Source: a virus
Virus record (IMG/VR): IMGVR_UViG_3300032893_000044
Coordinates: 1 to 61,743 of that record
DNA: 61,743 bases
Direction: 5' to 3' (one strand)
Shown here: in pieces, positions 39,193-47,817 of the stretch
How positions within the stretch are numbered: position 1 is the stretch's first letter
Layout: each line of letters opens with the position of its first letter
Program-made: the position numbers and the translations under genes
Notes under the pieces: model-generated
Databases searched by the model: none
The model's input: only the letters and a program-made list of their open reading frames with translations
What the model was told of the DNA's origin: nothing

Positions 39193-39347
39193 GTTCTTAG
39201 AGAGCCCCCTATCCCTAAAACTACATGCTGATAACGCCTGCGCACAAGGCTTGGAAAAAACCCCCAAACCTCACAAGCCATTTTCAAAGCTTCAGCAGGC
39301 GTGCGTTCTTTCGCCATAAAGCGCTCAAACAAATATTCATACATCAT
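39183..39347 (-). CDS. PYY-module small protein C1
   Basis: 54 residues, first gene of cluster C. RTPAEALKMACEVWGFFPSL at 15-34, RRRYQHVV at 36-43, then an 11-residue tail. The core is nearly the same as C4, but the N-terminal third is missing. Not covered by routine length cutoffs. Confidence 0.65.
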   Translation of the reverse strand: MMYEYLFERFMAKERTPAEALKMACEVWGFFPSLVRRRYQHVVLGIGGSLRTCL

Positions 39348-39436
39348 AGATATGTATCCATCTTAGGGAGACCCCTTACTTGAATTTTAAAGCTATCTTA
39401 TACTGCCTTTAAGCCCAGAATCTTTGCCTGGCTTGG

Positions 39437-39451
39437 ACCCCGTAAGGGGCT
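39437..39451 (+). repeat. ACCCC-GTAA-GGGGCT hairpin 10
   Basis: Short stem closed by a GNRA-type GTAA loop, 24 bases before the portal ATG, followed by AACAGC. A shortened member of the AGCCCC hairpin family in the leader of the head operon. Confidence 0.5.
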
Positions 39452-39474
39452 AACAGCTATGGATAAGGCAAAGA

Positions 39475-42060
39475 ATGGCTTTCGAAGACGAATTCGCTCT
39501 CCTAGAGCAAGACCTCTTACCAGACGATGCGTCTGCGTATGAAATCGCGGCAAAGGGCCCGGCAGACGGAGGAACAACCCCTGCCGGGAGCGATTTTTAC
39601 GAAAACCTCGCAGAGCACATCGATGTCTCCATTCTATCCGGTCTTGGGGCCAGATTACTAGACGAGATTAAAGAAGATATCGAATCCCGCCGTGAATGGG
39701 AACAAACCATCGCCCTCGTCATGAAGTATCTAGGCGAAAAGGTAGAAGAATCCAAAAGCGTTCCCTTCTTTCGCGCCTGTTCTTCCTTTGATACCACTCT
39801 CACCACGGCTGTCTATCGTAACTATAGCGTCTACAAACGCGAACTCTTTCCCCCGGAAGGTCCTTGCAAATCTAAAATCAATGGTATCCCCACCAAAGAA
39901 ACCGAAGAAATTGGGGAACGCCGCAAGATTTTTGCTAACTACTATCTAACGACAGTCGACAAAGAATATTACCCTGACAGCGAAAAACTGCTGTTATACA
40001 CCATCTATTGCGGCTCTGGTTTTAGGAAAATCTACCAAGACCCTTTAACCAAGATGCCGGTAAGCCGTTTCATTCGACCGCAAGATTTTATTGTCAACGT
40101 CCATACCACTACTATCCTTTCCTCCTCCCGCCTCACACACCTCTACGAGCTCCCCAAACAAGATATCTATCTGCGTCAGCAGGATGGGTATTTTACCGGG
40201 GAGTCCCTCCCTAATGTGAGCGACGATACGGAAAGCGAGCCCAGTGTTATCACGGAGACCACCAAAAACATCACCGGCATCCAGACGGACAATACCGAAA
40301 ACAAATCGCTGTTCAAGTTCTATGAATGTCACGTCATCCTAGACTATACCGACTTAAAGGGCCAAGACCCCGCTGCCGACCGCAACATTCCCTGCCCCTA
40401 CATCGTTACCATCTGCGAAGCCACAAAAAAGATTGTGCGCATTCAGCGGAATTGGGAAGAAGGCGACGAGCAGTTCAAACGCAAAGAATACTTCGTGCAC
40501 TACCAGTTCCTCCCAGGCTTTGGCATGTATGGCATCGGGATGGCCCATTTAACCGGATCCAATGCCATTACCCTGACAACGATTTTGCGTCAGCTCATTG
40601 ATGCTGGCACGCTCAAGAACTTCCCCGGCGGCTTAAAGTCCACGTCTGCACGCTCGAATCAAAACAACAAGTCGATCGGGCCCGCGGAGTGGCAAGAGGT
40701 GGAGACCGGAGGCAAAGCCATTCAAGACTGCTTCATGCTCATGCCCTATGCAGAGCCTTCCCAAGTCTTGGCTGCCTTGCGCGGTGAACTCAAAACTGAA
40801 ACCTTAAATGTCGTCGCAGCCGCCGAGGAAGGCCTCCAAGAAATGGGGCCTAATACCGCACCCACGACAGCCTTAATCAGCCAGGAAGTTGCAGCACGCT
40901 TGCAATCGGCTTCTTTAATGTCCATGCATTCGAGCTTGGCATACGAATTTAGCTTGCTGTTCGCCATCTTTGGCGAATGCTTGCCGGATGAGCCTTATCC
41001 TTTCAAGGTGCCAGGTTATGAGGGAGCCGTTCTAAAGACGGACTTTAACAACAATATTGACACAGTCCCGGTCTCTAATCCGAATGTGCTCACCTCATCC
41101 CATCGTCTTATCAATGCCGATGCTTTGCTGAAGCTCGCCTCCCAAGCTCCCGATGTCTACAACATCCGTGAAACCCAAAAACGCATGTTAGAGGCGATGA
41201 ACGTCGAAAACATCGACGCGGTCTTAAAGCCAGAGCCTGTCCCGCGCTCTTTAGATGCAGTCAGTGAAAACATGCTCATTTTAAAGGGGCAGCCGGTCAA
41301 AGCCGCGCACTTTCAAAATCACAAAGCCCATAACACGGTGCATAACAAGTTTATTCAAGACGTGAGTCAAAACCCTATCTTCATGCAGCTGAACCCCATG
41401 GCGGTTCCTGATACCACGCTGCATATCCAGCAGCACTCGGCCTTAGCTGTCTTGCAAGAGTGGTACGCACAAGACCCGCTCTTTGCCGACAGCATTGTGC
41501 AAAAGTTCATGCAGCAAAACAACATCAATCCGCAAGAAGAACTTTCTGAAGAACAAATCATGCTTATCCCAGAAGTGCAAAACCGGGTGACAGAGATTAA
41601 CGCCGAAGAAGCCATGCAGCAGATGGAAGCACAAGCCGCTCAGCAGCAGGCCATGATGGAAGCGCAGATGAATCAGGTTGACCCGGCGCAGGTGATGCTA
41701 GCAGACGTCGAGCAGCAGCGTGAAAAGACGCAGATTGAAGCCGAAGTTGCGCTGCGTAAAGTTGAGACCGAAAAAGAAATCGCTGACCAGAAAGCCGAGA
41801 CCGAAAGCTTTAAGACGCAGCTCAAGTTTGAGGGCGACCAAGCCAAGATTGAAGCGGACCAAGAGATGGCCCGCGAAAAGGCTGAAGTCGATGTGATGTT
41901 AGCGGAAATGAAGCAGCAGGCAGCCCACGAGCAAAACCTCTTAAAACATGAAGCAGCCAAACAGCAAAACGAAATGAAGCATCAGGCGGCCAGAGAACAA
42001 CAGGCCAATCAGCATCTTCACCAATCCTTACATAAACCTAACCCTAAAGAGGAAAGATAA
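39475..42060 (+). CDS. portal protein
   Basis: 861 residues, forms the ring at the head vertex through which DNA passes. N-terminal acidic segment, then a body that fits large podovirus portals (RREWEQTIALVMKYLG, FFRACSSFDTTLTTAVYRN, CGSGFRKIYQDP ... VSRFIRPQDFIVNVH, YGIGMAHLTGSNAITLTTIL). From about residue 690 a Gln/Glu/Lys coiled coil runs to the C-terminus, which may form the long barrel. It opens the head gene block. Confidence 0.88.
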   Translation: MAFEDEFALLEQDLLPDDASAYEIAAKGPADGGTTPAGSDFYENLAEHIDVSILSGLGARLLDEIKEDIESRREWEQTIALVMKYLGEKVEESKSVPFFRACSSFDTTLTTAVYRNYSVYKRELFPPEGPCKSKINGIPTKETEEIGERRKIFANYYLTTVDKEYYPDSEKLLLYTIYCGSGFRKIYQDPLTKMPVSRFIRPQDFIVNVHTTTILSSSRLTHLYELPKQDIYLRQQDGYFTGESLPNVSDDTESEPSVITETTKNITGIQTDNTENKSLFKFYECHVILDYTDLKGQDPAADRNIPCPYIVTICEATKKIVRIQRNWEEGDEQFKRKEYFVHYQFLPGFGMYGIGMAHLTGSNAITLTTILRQLIDAGTLKNFPGGLKSTSARSNQNNKSIGPAEWQEVETGGKAIQDCFMLMPYAEPSQVLAALRGELKTETLNVVAAAEEGLQEMGPNTAPTTALISQEVAARLQSASLMSMHSSLAYEFSLLFAIFGECLPDEPYPFKVPGYEGAVLKTDFNNNIDTVPVSNPNVLTSSHRLINADALLKLASQAPDVYNIRETQKRMLEAMNVENIDAVLKPEPVPRSLDAVSENMLILKGQPVKAAHFQNHKAHNTVHNKFIQDVSQNPIFMQLNPMAVPDTTLHIQQHSALAVLQEWYAQDPLFADSIVQKFMQQNNINPQEELSEEQIMLIPEVQNRVTEINAEEAMQQMEAQAAQQQAMMEAQMNQVDPAQVMLADVEQQREKTQIEAEVALRKVETEKEIADQKAETESFKTQLKFEGDQAKIEADQEMAREKAEVDVMLAEMKQQAAHEQNLLKHEAAKQQNEMKHQAAREQQANQHLHQSLHKPNPKEER

Positions 42061-42798
42061 ATGACCGACTATACCAAAATTAGAGCAGGCTTTCATGGTA
42101 AGAAAGACCCCTTGCGCTCTAATGCCGAAAAACTCTTTGGCCGTGCAGAAATGGGCTTTAGAGATAAAAACATTGCGCCAGCTCCTTCTAGCAGCGTCGG
42201 ACGAGAAAAGATGCGCCCTTTTAAGAAAGGGGGCACCGTTGGGTTGGAAGGTCGTAACGAACTTGAGAGCGCCAAGTCCATTGGGCGCTATAAATCAGAA
42301 AAGGAATTCTCTAAAGCTTTGCCCATGGGGCACTATAAATCAGAAAAAGAATTTTCTAAAGCTCGACCCATCGAACGCCATAAATCAACTGATGAATTTG
42401 AAAAAGCAAGAAGAAGCTATAAAACCGGCGGACACATCCACGGTCTAACCAAACAACAAACCGACTTATACATCCCAAAGCGCAAGAAGTCTACACCTTT
42501 CAAGCAGGAAAGCATGGCTAAGGCTACGTCCAATTACAAAACGGGCGGAGCAGTCAGAAGCCGTGATTCGCAGGGGCGTTTTGCTAAAGGCGGCTATGCC
42601 GATGGCGGCGGGATTGAGATGCCAAAACCCACGATGAAGCGCGGCGGTAAAACCAGTCAAAACGAATACGGCTGGGGCGGTGCAGTGGGTCAATTTGTTA
42701 ACAAAATCCCCTTAATTGGCGGCCTAACCTCCATGCTCGGCATGAAAGAAGGCGGCTCAACAAAGTCTAAATCTAAATCTAAACGAGGTTGCAAATGA
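42061..42798 (+). CDS. basic virion-region protein with KSEKEFSKA repeats
   Basis: 245 residues, directly after the portal stop. Residues about 73-118 hold three copies of a 15-16-residue unit (RYKSEKEFSKALPMG, HYKSEKEFSKARPIE, RHKSTDEFEKA). Then several Lys/Gly-Gly elements (YKTGGHI, YKTGGAV, FAKGGYADGGG) like those in the proteins at 199 and 806. C-terminus SKSKSKRGCK. Very basic, so DNA or capsid-interior binding is possible. Confidence 0.65.
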   Translation: MTDYTKIRAGFHGKKDPLRSNAEKLFGRAEMGFRDKNIAPAPSSSVGREKMRPFKKGGTVGLEGRNELESAKSIGRYKSEKEFSKALPMGHYKSEKEFSKARPIERHKSTDEFEKARRSYKTGGHIHGLTKQQTDLYIPKRKKSTPFKQESMAKATSNYKTGGAVRSRDSQGRFAKGGYADGGGIEMPKPTMKRGGKTSQNEYGWGGAVGQFVNKIPLIGGLTSMLGMKEGGSTKSKSKSKRGCK

Positions 42799-43046
42799 AA
42801 AAGTTATCAGCCGGCGGAAGCTCGGTTTATGAAAAGCAAATGGTAGGCGAAAAGCCCAGTCGCAAGATGCCTCACTTTAACTACGAATCTGAAATGCGCG
42901 GAGAGCATCCCATCTCGGTTCGTAAAAAGAAAGGCGGTGCGATTCGCAAAGCGGCCATTGGCGGTGCGCAAAAGATGCGCTTAGGCGAAATGACTAAAGG
43001 CGGGATGCAAGCCAAGCCTAAGCCGGTGAAGCGCGGGGGCACTTAA
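42795..43046 (+). CDS. small basic virion-region protein
   Basis: 83 residues from ATG 42795 (ATGA). LSAGGSS, KKKGGAI, TKGGM, KRGGT elements and many Lys/Arg. Same style as the protein before it. Its stop shares a base with the next ATG. Confidence 0.6.
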   Translation: MKKLSAGGSSVYEKQMVGEKPSRKMPHFNYESEMRGEHPISVRKKKGGAIRKAAIGGAQKMRLGEMTKGGMQAKPKPVKRGGT

Positions 43047-43288
43047 TGCTCTTTAAGTATATCGACATCTTGGCGGAACGCTTAAAAGCAGCCATCGAGC
43101 CTTATGACAGCCGGCTCGTAAAAGGTGATTTTAAGCCCGACGAGTTTCCCGAATACAAATACATTGCAGGCGTGCGTCAGGGACATTATGACGCGCTTAG
43201 GATTGCAAATCAGCTTTATGACGAGATGTTCAACCAAAACGCTAGGAGAGACACGGATGACTCAAGTATCGGTAGTGAATGGCTTTAA
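43046..43288 (+). CDS. small hypothetical protein
   Basis: 80 residues. YKYIAGVRQGHYDALRIANQLYDEMF is a pattern often seen in small phage proteins near the portal. Coupled by TAATG to the gene before and overlapping the next by 32 bases. Confidence 0.6.
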   Translation: MLFKYIDILAERLKAAIEPYDSRLVKGDFKPDEFPEYKYIAGVRQGHYDALRIANQLYDEMFNQNARRDTDDSSIGSEWL

Positions 43289-44009
43289 ATTTAAAGACCG
43301 CTCAAGTTTTATTGAAGACCATGAAGTCAAGGAAGCAAAAGACCTGATTGAAAAGGAGCTAGGCTTTGAGCCTCCGCACCCTTGCGGCTATCAGATGGTC
43401 GTGAAGCTTTATGTCGGGCTAGAAGACACGGTACCGGTTAAGAATGACGATGGGTCTCTAGTGTTAGGGCAAGATGGCAAACCTTTGCGCATTTTATTAC
43501 CTGAAGCTGAAACACGTAGCGAGAAGTGGTCGAGTTGTGTGGGATTAGTCATTAGGCAGGGCCAAGAAGTTTATAAGACAGGGAAGTTTAGACGCGATCG
43601 AGGCTTTATGAACTTTTCCTGCTATACCGAATTCTTATCATGCTGTCAGATGCTAAGCGAAAGCCGGTTTACCCCAGAAGAATATCGCGGCAATTTGCCA
43701 GATATCTTGGCAGCGGTACAGTTTGGTTTACGCTTAGACTTATCCCCCATTGAAGCTTTGCATCGTTTGCACTTAGTGAACGGTGTGCCAGCCTTTAAAG
43801 AAATTCCCAAAGATGGCGACTTTTCTCAAAACATTTTGCACTTCCTGCAAGAAAACAATATTCAGCCTTGGTGTCAGGTAGGCGACTGGGTCGTTATTCC
43901 TCGTCACGAAGGTACTTTAATCAACTACAGAGGCGTTCCCATGATGTTTATGCCAGATGACCGAATCTTGGCCGTAGTGGAGGACCCCTCTTACGTCACT
44001 CGTTTCTAA
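43257..44009 (+). CDS. GroES-like co-chaperonin with RecT-like insertion
   Basis: 250 residues from ATG 43257 behind AGGAGAG; an open frame further up has no site. Residues 40-112 (GYQMVVKLYVG ... CVGLVIRQGQEVYKTGKF) and 203-250 (QPWCQVGDWVVIPRHEGTLI ... DDRILAVVEDP) are the two halves of a GroES-like fold known in phages. Between them, 117-200, lies FTPEEYRGNLPDILAAVQFG and LSPIEALHRLHLVNGVPAF, the pattern of the N-terminal part of RecT-type annealing proteins. It lies before the scaffold gene, so a capsid-folding job is likely. Confidence 0.7.
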   Translation: MTQVSVVNGFKFKDRSSFIEDHEVKEAKDLIEKELGFEPPHPCGYQMVVKLYVGLEDTVPVKNDDGSLVLGQDGKPLRILLPEAETRSEKWSSCVGLVIRQGQEVYKTGKFRRDRGFMNFSCYTEFLSCCQMLSESRFTPEEYRGNLPDILAAVQFGLRLDLSPIEALHRLHLVNGVPAFKEIPKDGDFSQNILHFLQENNIQPWCQVGDWVVIPRHEGTLINYRGVPMMFMPDDRILAVVEDPSYVTRF

Positions 44010-44019
44010 GGAGAGACTA

Positions 44020-44997
44020 ATGCAAGACGAACGCGAATTAGACCAAGAATTCGGGGGTGCCGAAGAAGAAATTGTTCCCGAAGATAATGAGGATAACCTA
44101 GAACCGGAAGAAGGACCCGAACCGGATACAGACGACCCCGATGGTGAAGATAAGCCTGAGCCGGATGAAGACGAAAAGGAGAAACGTCGTAAGAAGAACT
44201 TAGGACAAGCCTTAAAGCGGGCTCATGCGGAAAAATATCAGGCTTTAGAACGTATCCGCCTTTTGGAAGAAAACCTGCGCCAAGCGCAAATTGCGGCTGA
44301 GCGTTCGTCTGAGGCTGCTATGCGCAGCTACGATGCGGAAGTCATTCATAAGGTCGCGATTGCTCGGCAAAAGCTGCAAGAAGCTAAAGAGTTGGGAGAC
44401 TCTCAAGCAGAAATTGATGCGCAAATCAGCCTGAACCTTGCCACCAATGAGCTGCAAAAATTGCAGGATTGGAAAGCGCAGCAGGAGATGCAGCAGGAAT
44501 GGCAGAAAAGCCAGAGCAATATTCAGCAACCGCAAACGAATCCAAACGTTAATCCTTATGAATATCATCAGGAAGAAACAGAAGAATGGATTACGCGCAA
44601 TGCGGACTGGTTCCACCCGGAAGGGGAAAACTACGACCCGTACTTCGCGCAAGAAACCAGCCGGTATTCGGAAGCCTTAAACCAGTTGTTAATGGAGCGT
44701 GGATACGGCCATTTGATTGGGTCACAAGAGTATTACGACACCATTGACAATCAAATTGCTTTAGCCAGACAACGCTTACAGCAATCGTATCAAAAACATC
44801 AACCCTATCAGCGAGGACCTCAAATGAAGTCAGTCAGAGCGCCGGTTGCCCCTAGCCGGGGAAGCATGAATCGCGTGACACCGTCTAGTAAAAAACCCTT
44901 GTCTGCCGCAGAGCGCGACATGATTCGTGGGCTGGGCGTCACAGAAGAAGCTTATCGTCAAAGTCAGGCTTCGCTTCGTAGAGCAGGGAAACTATAA
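44020..44997 (+). CDS. scaffolding protein
   Basis: 325 residues. First 60 residues extremely acidic, then a long coiled coil (about 60-165), a Gln/Asn linker and a basic C-terminus with a helical end (SAAERDMIRGLGVTEEAYRQ). This acid-helix-base layout before the capsid gene is typical of scaffold proteins, whose basic helix binds the coat. Confidence 0.8.
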   Translation: MQDERELDQEFGGAEEEIVPEDNEDNLEPEEGPEPDTDDPDGEDKPEPDEDEKEKRRKKNLGQALKRAHAEKYQALERIRLLEENLRQAQIAAERSSEAAMRSYDAEVIHKVAIARQKLQEAKELGDSQAEIDAQISLNLATNELQKLQDWKAQQEMQQEWQKSQSNIQQPQTNPNVNPYEYHQEETEEWITRNADWFHPEGENYDPYFAQETSRYSEALNQLLMERGYGHLIGSQEYYDTIDNQIALARQRLQQSYQKHQPYQRGPQMKSVRAPVAPSRGSMNRVTPSSKKPLSAAERDMIRGLGVTEEAYRQSQASLRRAGKL

Positions 44998-45009
44998 GGA
45001 GTCTTTATT

Positions 45010-45573
45010 ATGGCAAGAGAAGTCAGACGCGGCGAAGAAGCTGCCCGCGGTCAAAATGAAATGAGTCACGAGGCTCGTTCAGATAATCATCGACGCTTAC
45101 AAGAGCGTATTGCTGCTTTGAGAAAAGTACAAAACATGGATTATTCTAATCCCATGGCGATTTTGAAAGATATCGTTCCGCCCGGCTGGGAATATGCCTT
45201 CAAACGTATCTTCATTCGAGACTTTTATGACCAAGGCAACTGGGGGATGGCGCAGGCCAACGGCTGGGAACCTGTCCCAGCAGATAGACACCCAGAATTG
45301 GCATTGATGAAAGATATCACCGTGCATGAGCAGTTCAGAAACTCTTACTTTTATAAAGGCGGTATCTTGTGCGAACGTCCTTTAGTTATCAGCTTAGAGC
45401 ATCGCAAGAGAGTCCGAGACGAAGAGCTCAGAAAAGTTAATGACTTGGAAACTTTAAAGAACACCATGAACGAGGCTGGCATTATCCCCGGCAATTGGGT
45501 TGCTAACAAAGTGCAGCCTGCGCAAGGCGGCTCTTTTGAATCCAGCTATGATGAGTCTTTAGGTCGATTTTAA
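45010..45573 (+). CDS. hypothetical head-region protein
   Basis: 187 residues, ATG behind AAGGAG. Basic helical start, then PPGWEYAFKRIFIRDF and GMAQANGWEPVPADRHPELAL. Similar proteins occur beside scaffold genes of related phages, role unknown to me. Its last 15 bases overlap the last gene of cluster D on the other strand. Confidence 0.65.
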   Translation: MAREVRRGEEAARGQNEMSHEARSDNHRRLQERIAALRKVQNMDYSNPMAILKDIVPPGWEYAFKRIFIRDFYDQGNWGMAQANGWEPVPADRHPELALMKDITVHEQFRNSYFYKGGILCERPLVISLEHRKRVRDEELRKVNDLETLKNTMNEAGIIPGNWVANKVQPAQGGSFESSYDESLGRF

Positions 45574-45834
45574 AATCGTTTGGTAGTAATCCCGATATTG
45601 CACTAAATTGGGCGAGTTGGGATTACTATAGCGAGCTGTCAAAGCCTTAAAGTAAAGATGAACCTGAAGGGGCGGTATGCCTTGTTTCTTGCTTTCGTGA
45701 GCCAGAAAGTTTCCGAACTTGGGGTTAATTGGGTGCGGCGCAAGTAATATCGAATTTAGCCATGCGCTATAAATCTTATCAATTGCTTCAAAAGACGGGC
45801 AGATTTCTAATATGTCATCCCGATACCTTAGCAT
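45559..45834 (-). CDS. PYY-module small protein D10
   Basis: 91 residues from ATG 45834, inside the end of D9; the frame opens 90 bases earlier but there it covers D9. FLAHESKKQGIPPLQVHLYF at 43-62, RDYYQTIL at 81-88. Confidence 0.65.
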   Translation of the reverse strand: MLRYRDDILEICPSFEAIDKIYSAWLNSILLAPHPINPKFGNFLAHESKKQGIPPLQVHLYFKALTARYSNPNSPNLVQYRDYYQTILKST

Positions 45835-46127
45835 TTTGCAAGCTCCATAATCGTTTGGTAGTAAGACTTGAACTCCTCTAAAGCGCGGTCCATTGGAGAA
45901 GCAAAAGAGATATACTTTTGCCAAAATAATAACACATTTGCAGAGTGTATGGTATGTATGTGGCTGCGATTAGGATGAGGGTAAGAAAGAAAAAACTTGC
46001 CAAAGGAAGGAATACTATAGTCATGTCGATAAGCAAAATAAACATTATAAATTGCGTCAAACTGAGGCACGTGCGTGCGAAGAAAGTCATAATACCATGG
46101 AAGAATATGACTAACCATTTTGTGCAT
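45828..46127 (-). CDS. PYY-module small protein D9
   Basis: 99 residues (or from ATG 46118). Aromatic N-terminal half (ILPWYYDFLRTHVPQF), SPMDRALEEF at 77-86, KSYYQTIM at 87-94. No clear helix gap: the Pro-started helix runs straight into the motif. Confidence 0.65.
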   Translation of the reverse strand: MHKMVSHILPWYYDFLRTHVPQFDAIYNVYFAYRHDYSIPSFGKFFLSYPHPNRSHIHTIHSANVLLFWQKYISFASPMDRALEEFKSYYQTIMELAKC

Positions 46128-46449
46128 CCTTCATGATGGCTTTATAGTAGCGAATTGCATAAAAATCCCAATCCATCCCTAACGTCCCGCACATTAAAAA
46201 TTTTAACGCCATTCCTGGGGGAACCTTATGTTGATTGACGTAAAGATAGTGGGCAAACCCTTTAGGTAAACCTTCTATATTATGCCAATGCTCGCTTTCT
46301 AGCAAGATATACTCTAGCGATATACTCTTTATATCATCCCAATGTCGATTGTCTATCGGGCAATAATCTTTATTAAAAAGCCGAATAATTTTAAGATTCC
46401 AGTGTTTCAGTTTTTGCTTTCTGTACCAGCTGCGTAAAGCTTTTAGCAT
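46111..46449 (-). CDS. PYY-module small protein D8
   Basis: 112 residues. HYLYVNQHKVPPGMALKFLM at 67-86, IRYYKAIM at 99-106. N-terminal half parallels D7 (RSWYRKQK..., F[LN]xDY). Confidence 0.7.
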   Translation of the reverse strand: MLKALRSWYRKQKLKHWNLKIIRLFNKDYCPIDNRHWDDIKSISLEYILLESEHWHNIEGLPKGFAHYLYVNQHKVPPGMALKFLMCGTLGMDWDFYAIRYYKAIMKDAQNG

Positions 46450-46733
46450 GATGCATCCTTCATGACGGCTTGGTAGTAGAGTTTTGGGTCAGGATATCTT
46501 GTTAAGTTAGGTTCGTCTGTTAATAAATAATAAAGCGTCATTGCCGGTGGGATTTTACGCTGTTTTATATAAAGATAGCGCAGAAAGCCGTACAACCCTG
46601 GGTGATGGAAATCTTCTGTCCAATAGTTGGGATCTCCCTGGGGGAAATAATCATTCAGAAAAATTTTGCGAATTGTATACACCCATTTATTTAATCTTTT
46701 TTCTCTGTTTCTTTGACGTATCCACTTAAACAT
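46443..46733 (-). CDS. PYY-module small protein D7
   Basis: 96 residues. RYLYIKQRKIPPAMTLYYLL at 52-71, KLYYQAVM at 84-91. Longer sister of D8. ATG behind GGAGTAA, the end of D6. Confidence 0.7.
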   Translation of the reverse strand: MFKWIRQRNREKRLNKWVYTIRKIFLNDYFPQGDPNYWTEDFHHPGLYGFLRYLYIKQRKIPPAMTLYYLLTDEPNLTRYPDPKLYYQAVMKDASC

Positions 46734-46735
46734 AT

Positions 46736-46906
46736 TTACTCCTTTAGTTCTAAGATATATTGATAGTAACGTCGTGAATAAACAAGAGACCGCCGTGTAC
46801 TCTCAAAGCAGGAGCCACGCAGAAGATATCTAAAGATATCAGAAGGAGGTTTATGATACATATAAAAAATATCAGATGTTGCTCCAATGAATTTGTTTTT
46901 ACTCAT
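46736..46906 (-). CDS. PYY-module small protein D6
   Basis: 56 residues, ATG inside the end of D5. KPPSDIFRYLLRG at 19-31, RRYYQYIL at 45-52. Below routine length cutoffs but packs exactly between D5 and D7. Confidence 0.68.
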   Translation of the reverse strand: MSKNKFIGATSDIFYMYHKPPSDIFRYLLRGSCFESTRRSLVYSRRYYQYILELKE

Positions 46907-47132
46907 CTTCTGCTTCGTTTGAGTTTACTATCGCTTGATAAGACCGCTTTAGCTCTGACAAATCTGTTAATCGAGGATGACAAACGAAATGAGTAAGGCT
47001 AACTTTAAATCTTTCGCTGGTGGTTTTGGCGGCAAGCATCGCCAGCTCTCTCCGAAGCATAATAGCGCTTACCTGTGCCATCACATTGTTCAGCTCTGAG
47101 AACAGATTAATACCCCGAGCAGTTCTTATCAT
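46899..47132 (-). CDS. PYY-module small protein D5
   Basis: 77 residues from ATG 47132 (ATGA with D4). The frame opens earlier, inside D4. HPRLTDLSELKRSYQAIV at 52-69; the first Tyr of the motif is Ser. Acidic end. Confidence 0.62.
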   Translation of the reverse strand: MIRTARGINLFSELNNVMAQVSAIMLRRELAMLAAKTTSERFKVSLTHFVCHPRLTDLSELKRSYQAIVNSNEAEDE

Positions 47133-47362
47133 TCCCTTCCTCTTATGGCCAATTGGTAATATCGTTTTACGTCTACTAAGCCAAATTTCCAGCTTAAAAA
47201 TCTTAAAGCGATTCTTCTTGGTACATTTGAATGATAATACAAATATTGATATAAGCGCACACCTTGCCGTACTTGCCGGGAGCGCCAGTAGGCTTTTAAA
47301 ATGGGCCAGTTCCACTGGTCTAGTACGTTATCCCTCTCATCTAGCTCATCTAAGATGCTCAT
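47129..47362 (-). CDS. PYY-module small protein D4
   Basis: 77 residues. RLYQYLYYHSNVPRRIALRF at 36-55, KRYYQLAI at 66-73. Shares the YLY...[VI]P...AL.FL layout with D7 and D8. Confidence 0.7.
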   Translation of the reverse strand: MSILDELDERDNVLDQWNWPILKAYWRSRQVRQGVRLYQYLYYHSNVPRRIALRFLSWKFGLVDVKRYYQLAIRGRE

Positions 47363-47559
47363 TTAGGCATGCCCATCACATGTTGATAATAATGCTTAAT
47401 CCTTGGTAGCCGATAATAGCTTAAAAAATAGTTAAATACTTCAGATTTTGAAAGGTCAGTTGTATTAAATAAATATTGATGAGGAAATTCATAGGGCGAA
47501 ATAAGGTAACCGTTGACAATTCTTTCATTTAAAGAATCAAGATATTCCTTGTCGCTCAT
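47359..47559 (-). CDS. PYY-module small protein D3
   Basis: 66 residues. LSKSEVFNYFLSYYR at 36-50, KHYYQHVM at 55-62, end GMPK. The 3' junction GGCATGCCTAAATGAGC is repeated at its own start. Confidence 0.7.
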   Translation of the reverse strand: MSDKEYLDSLNERIVNGYLISPYEFPHQYLFNTTDLSKSEVFNYFLSYYRLPRIKHYYQHVMGMPK

Positions 47560-47808
47560 TTAGGCATGCCCAGTATTAGTAATTCCTGTTACTAACTTAT
47601 AATACCATTTCATGTCACTTATAAATGGCTCGCTGATGCTTTTGTCAAAAGTGCGTAAACACTCAAAAGCAACGTTAATTGCATAACACTGTTCATATAA
47701 AAAGTGGGCAAAAGTGTATTCTGAGTAAGGCCGCTTCTCCGATCCTAAGTTGAACAAATACGTCGACAGCATCGATGCCCATAGAGCGCGCTTATCATTA
47801 TTAGTCAT
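47560..47808 (-). CDS. PYY-module small protein D2
   Basis: 82 residues. Pro-helix not evident; YSEYTFAHFLYEQCY at 28-42 and KWYYKLVT at 67-74. Stop directly followed by the D3 ATG. Confidence 0.62.
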   Translation of the reverse strand: MTNNDKRALWASMLSTYLFNLGSEKRPYSEYTFAHFLYEQCYAINVAFECLRTFDKSISEPFISDMKWYYKLVTGITNTGHA

Positions 47809-47817
47809 TCAAATATC

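Noticed and set aside
40326-40601. Arg/His-rich 91-residue frame inside the portal gene
   Set aside because: It is a shadow frame with no ribosome site, fully within a clear gene.
46899-47315. 138-residue version of D5
   Set aside because: The extra N-terminal part lies wholly inside D4 in another frame; ATG 47132 is coupled to the D4 stop.
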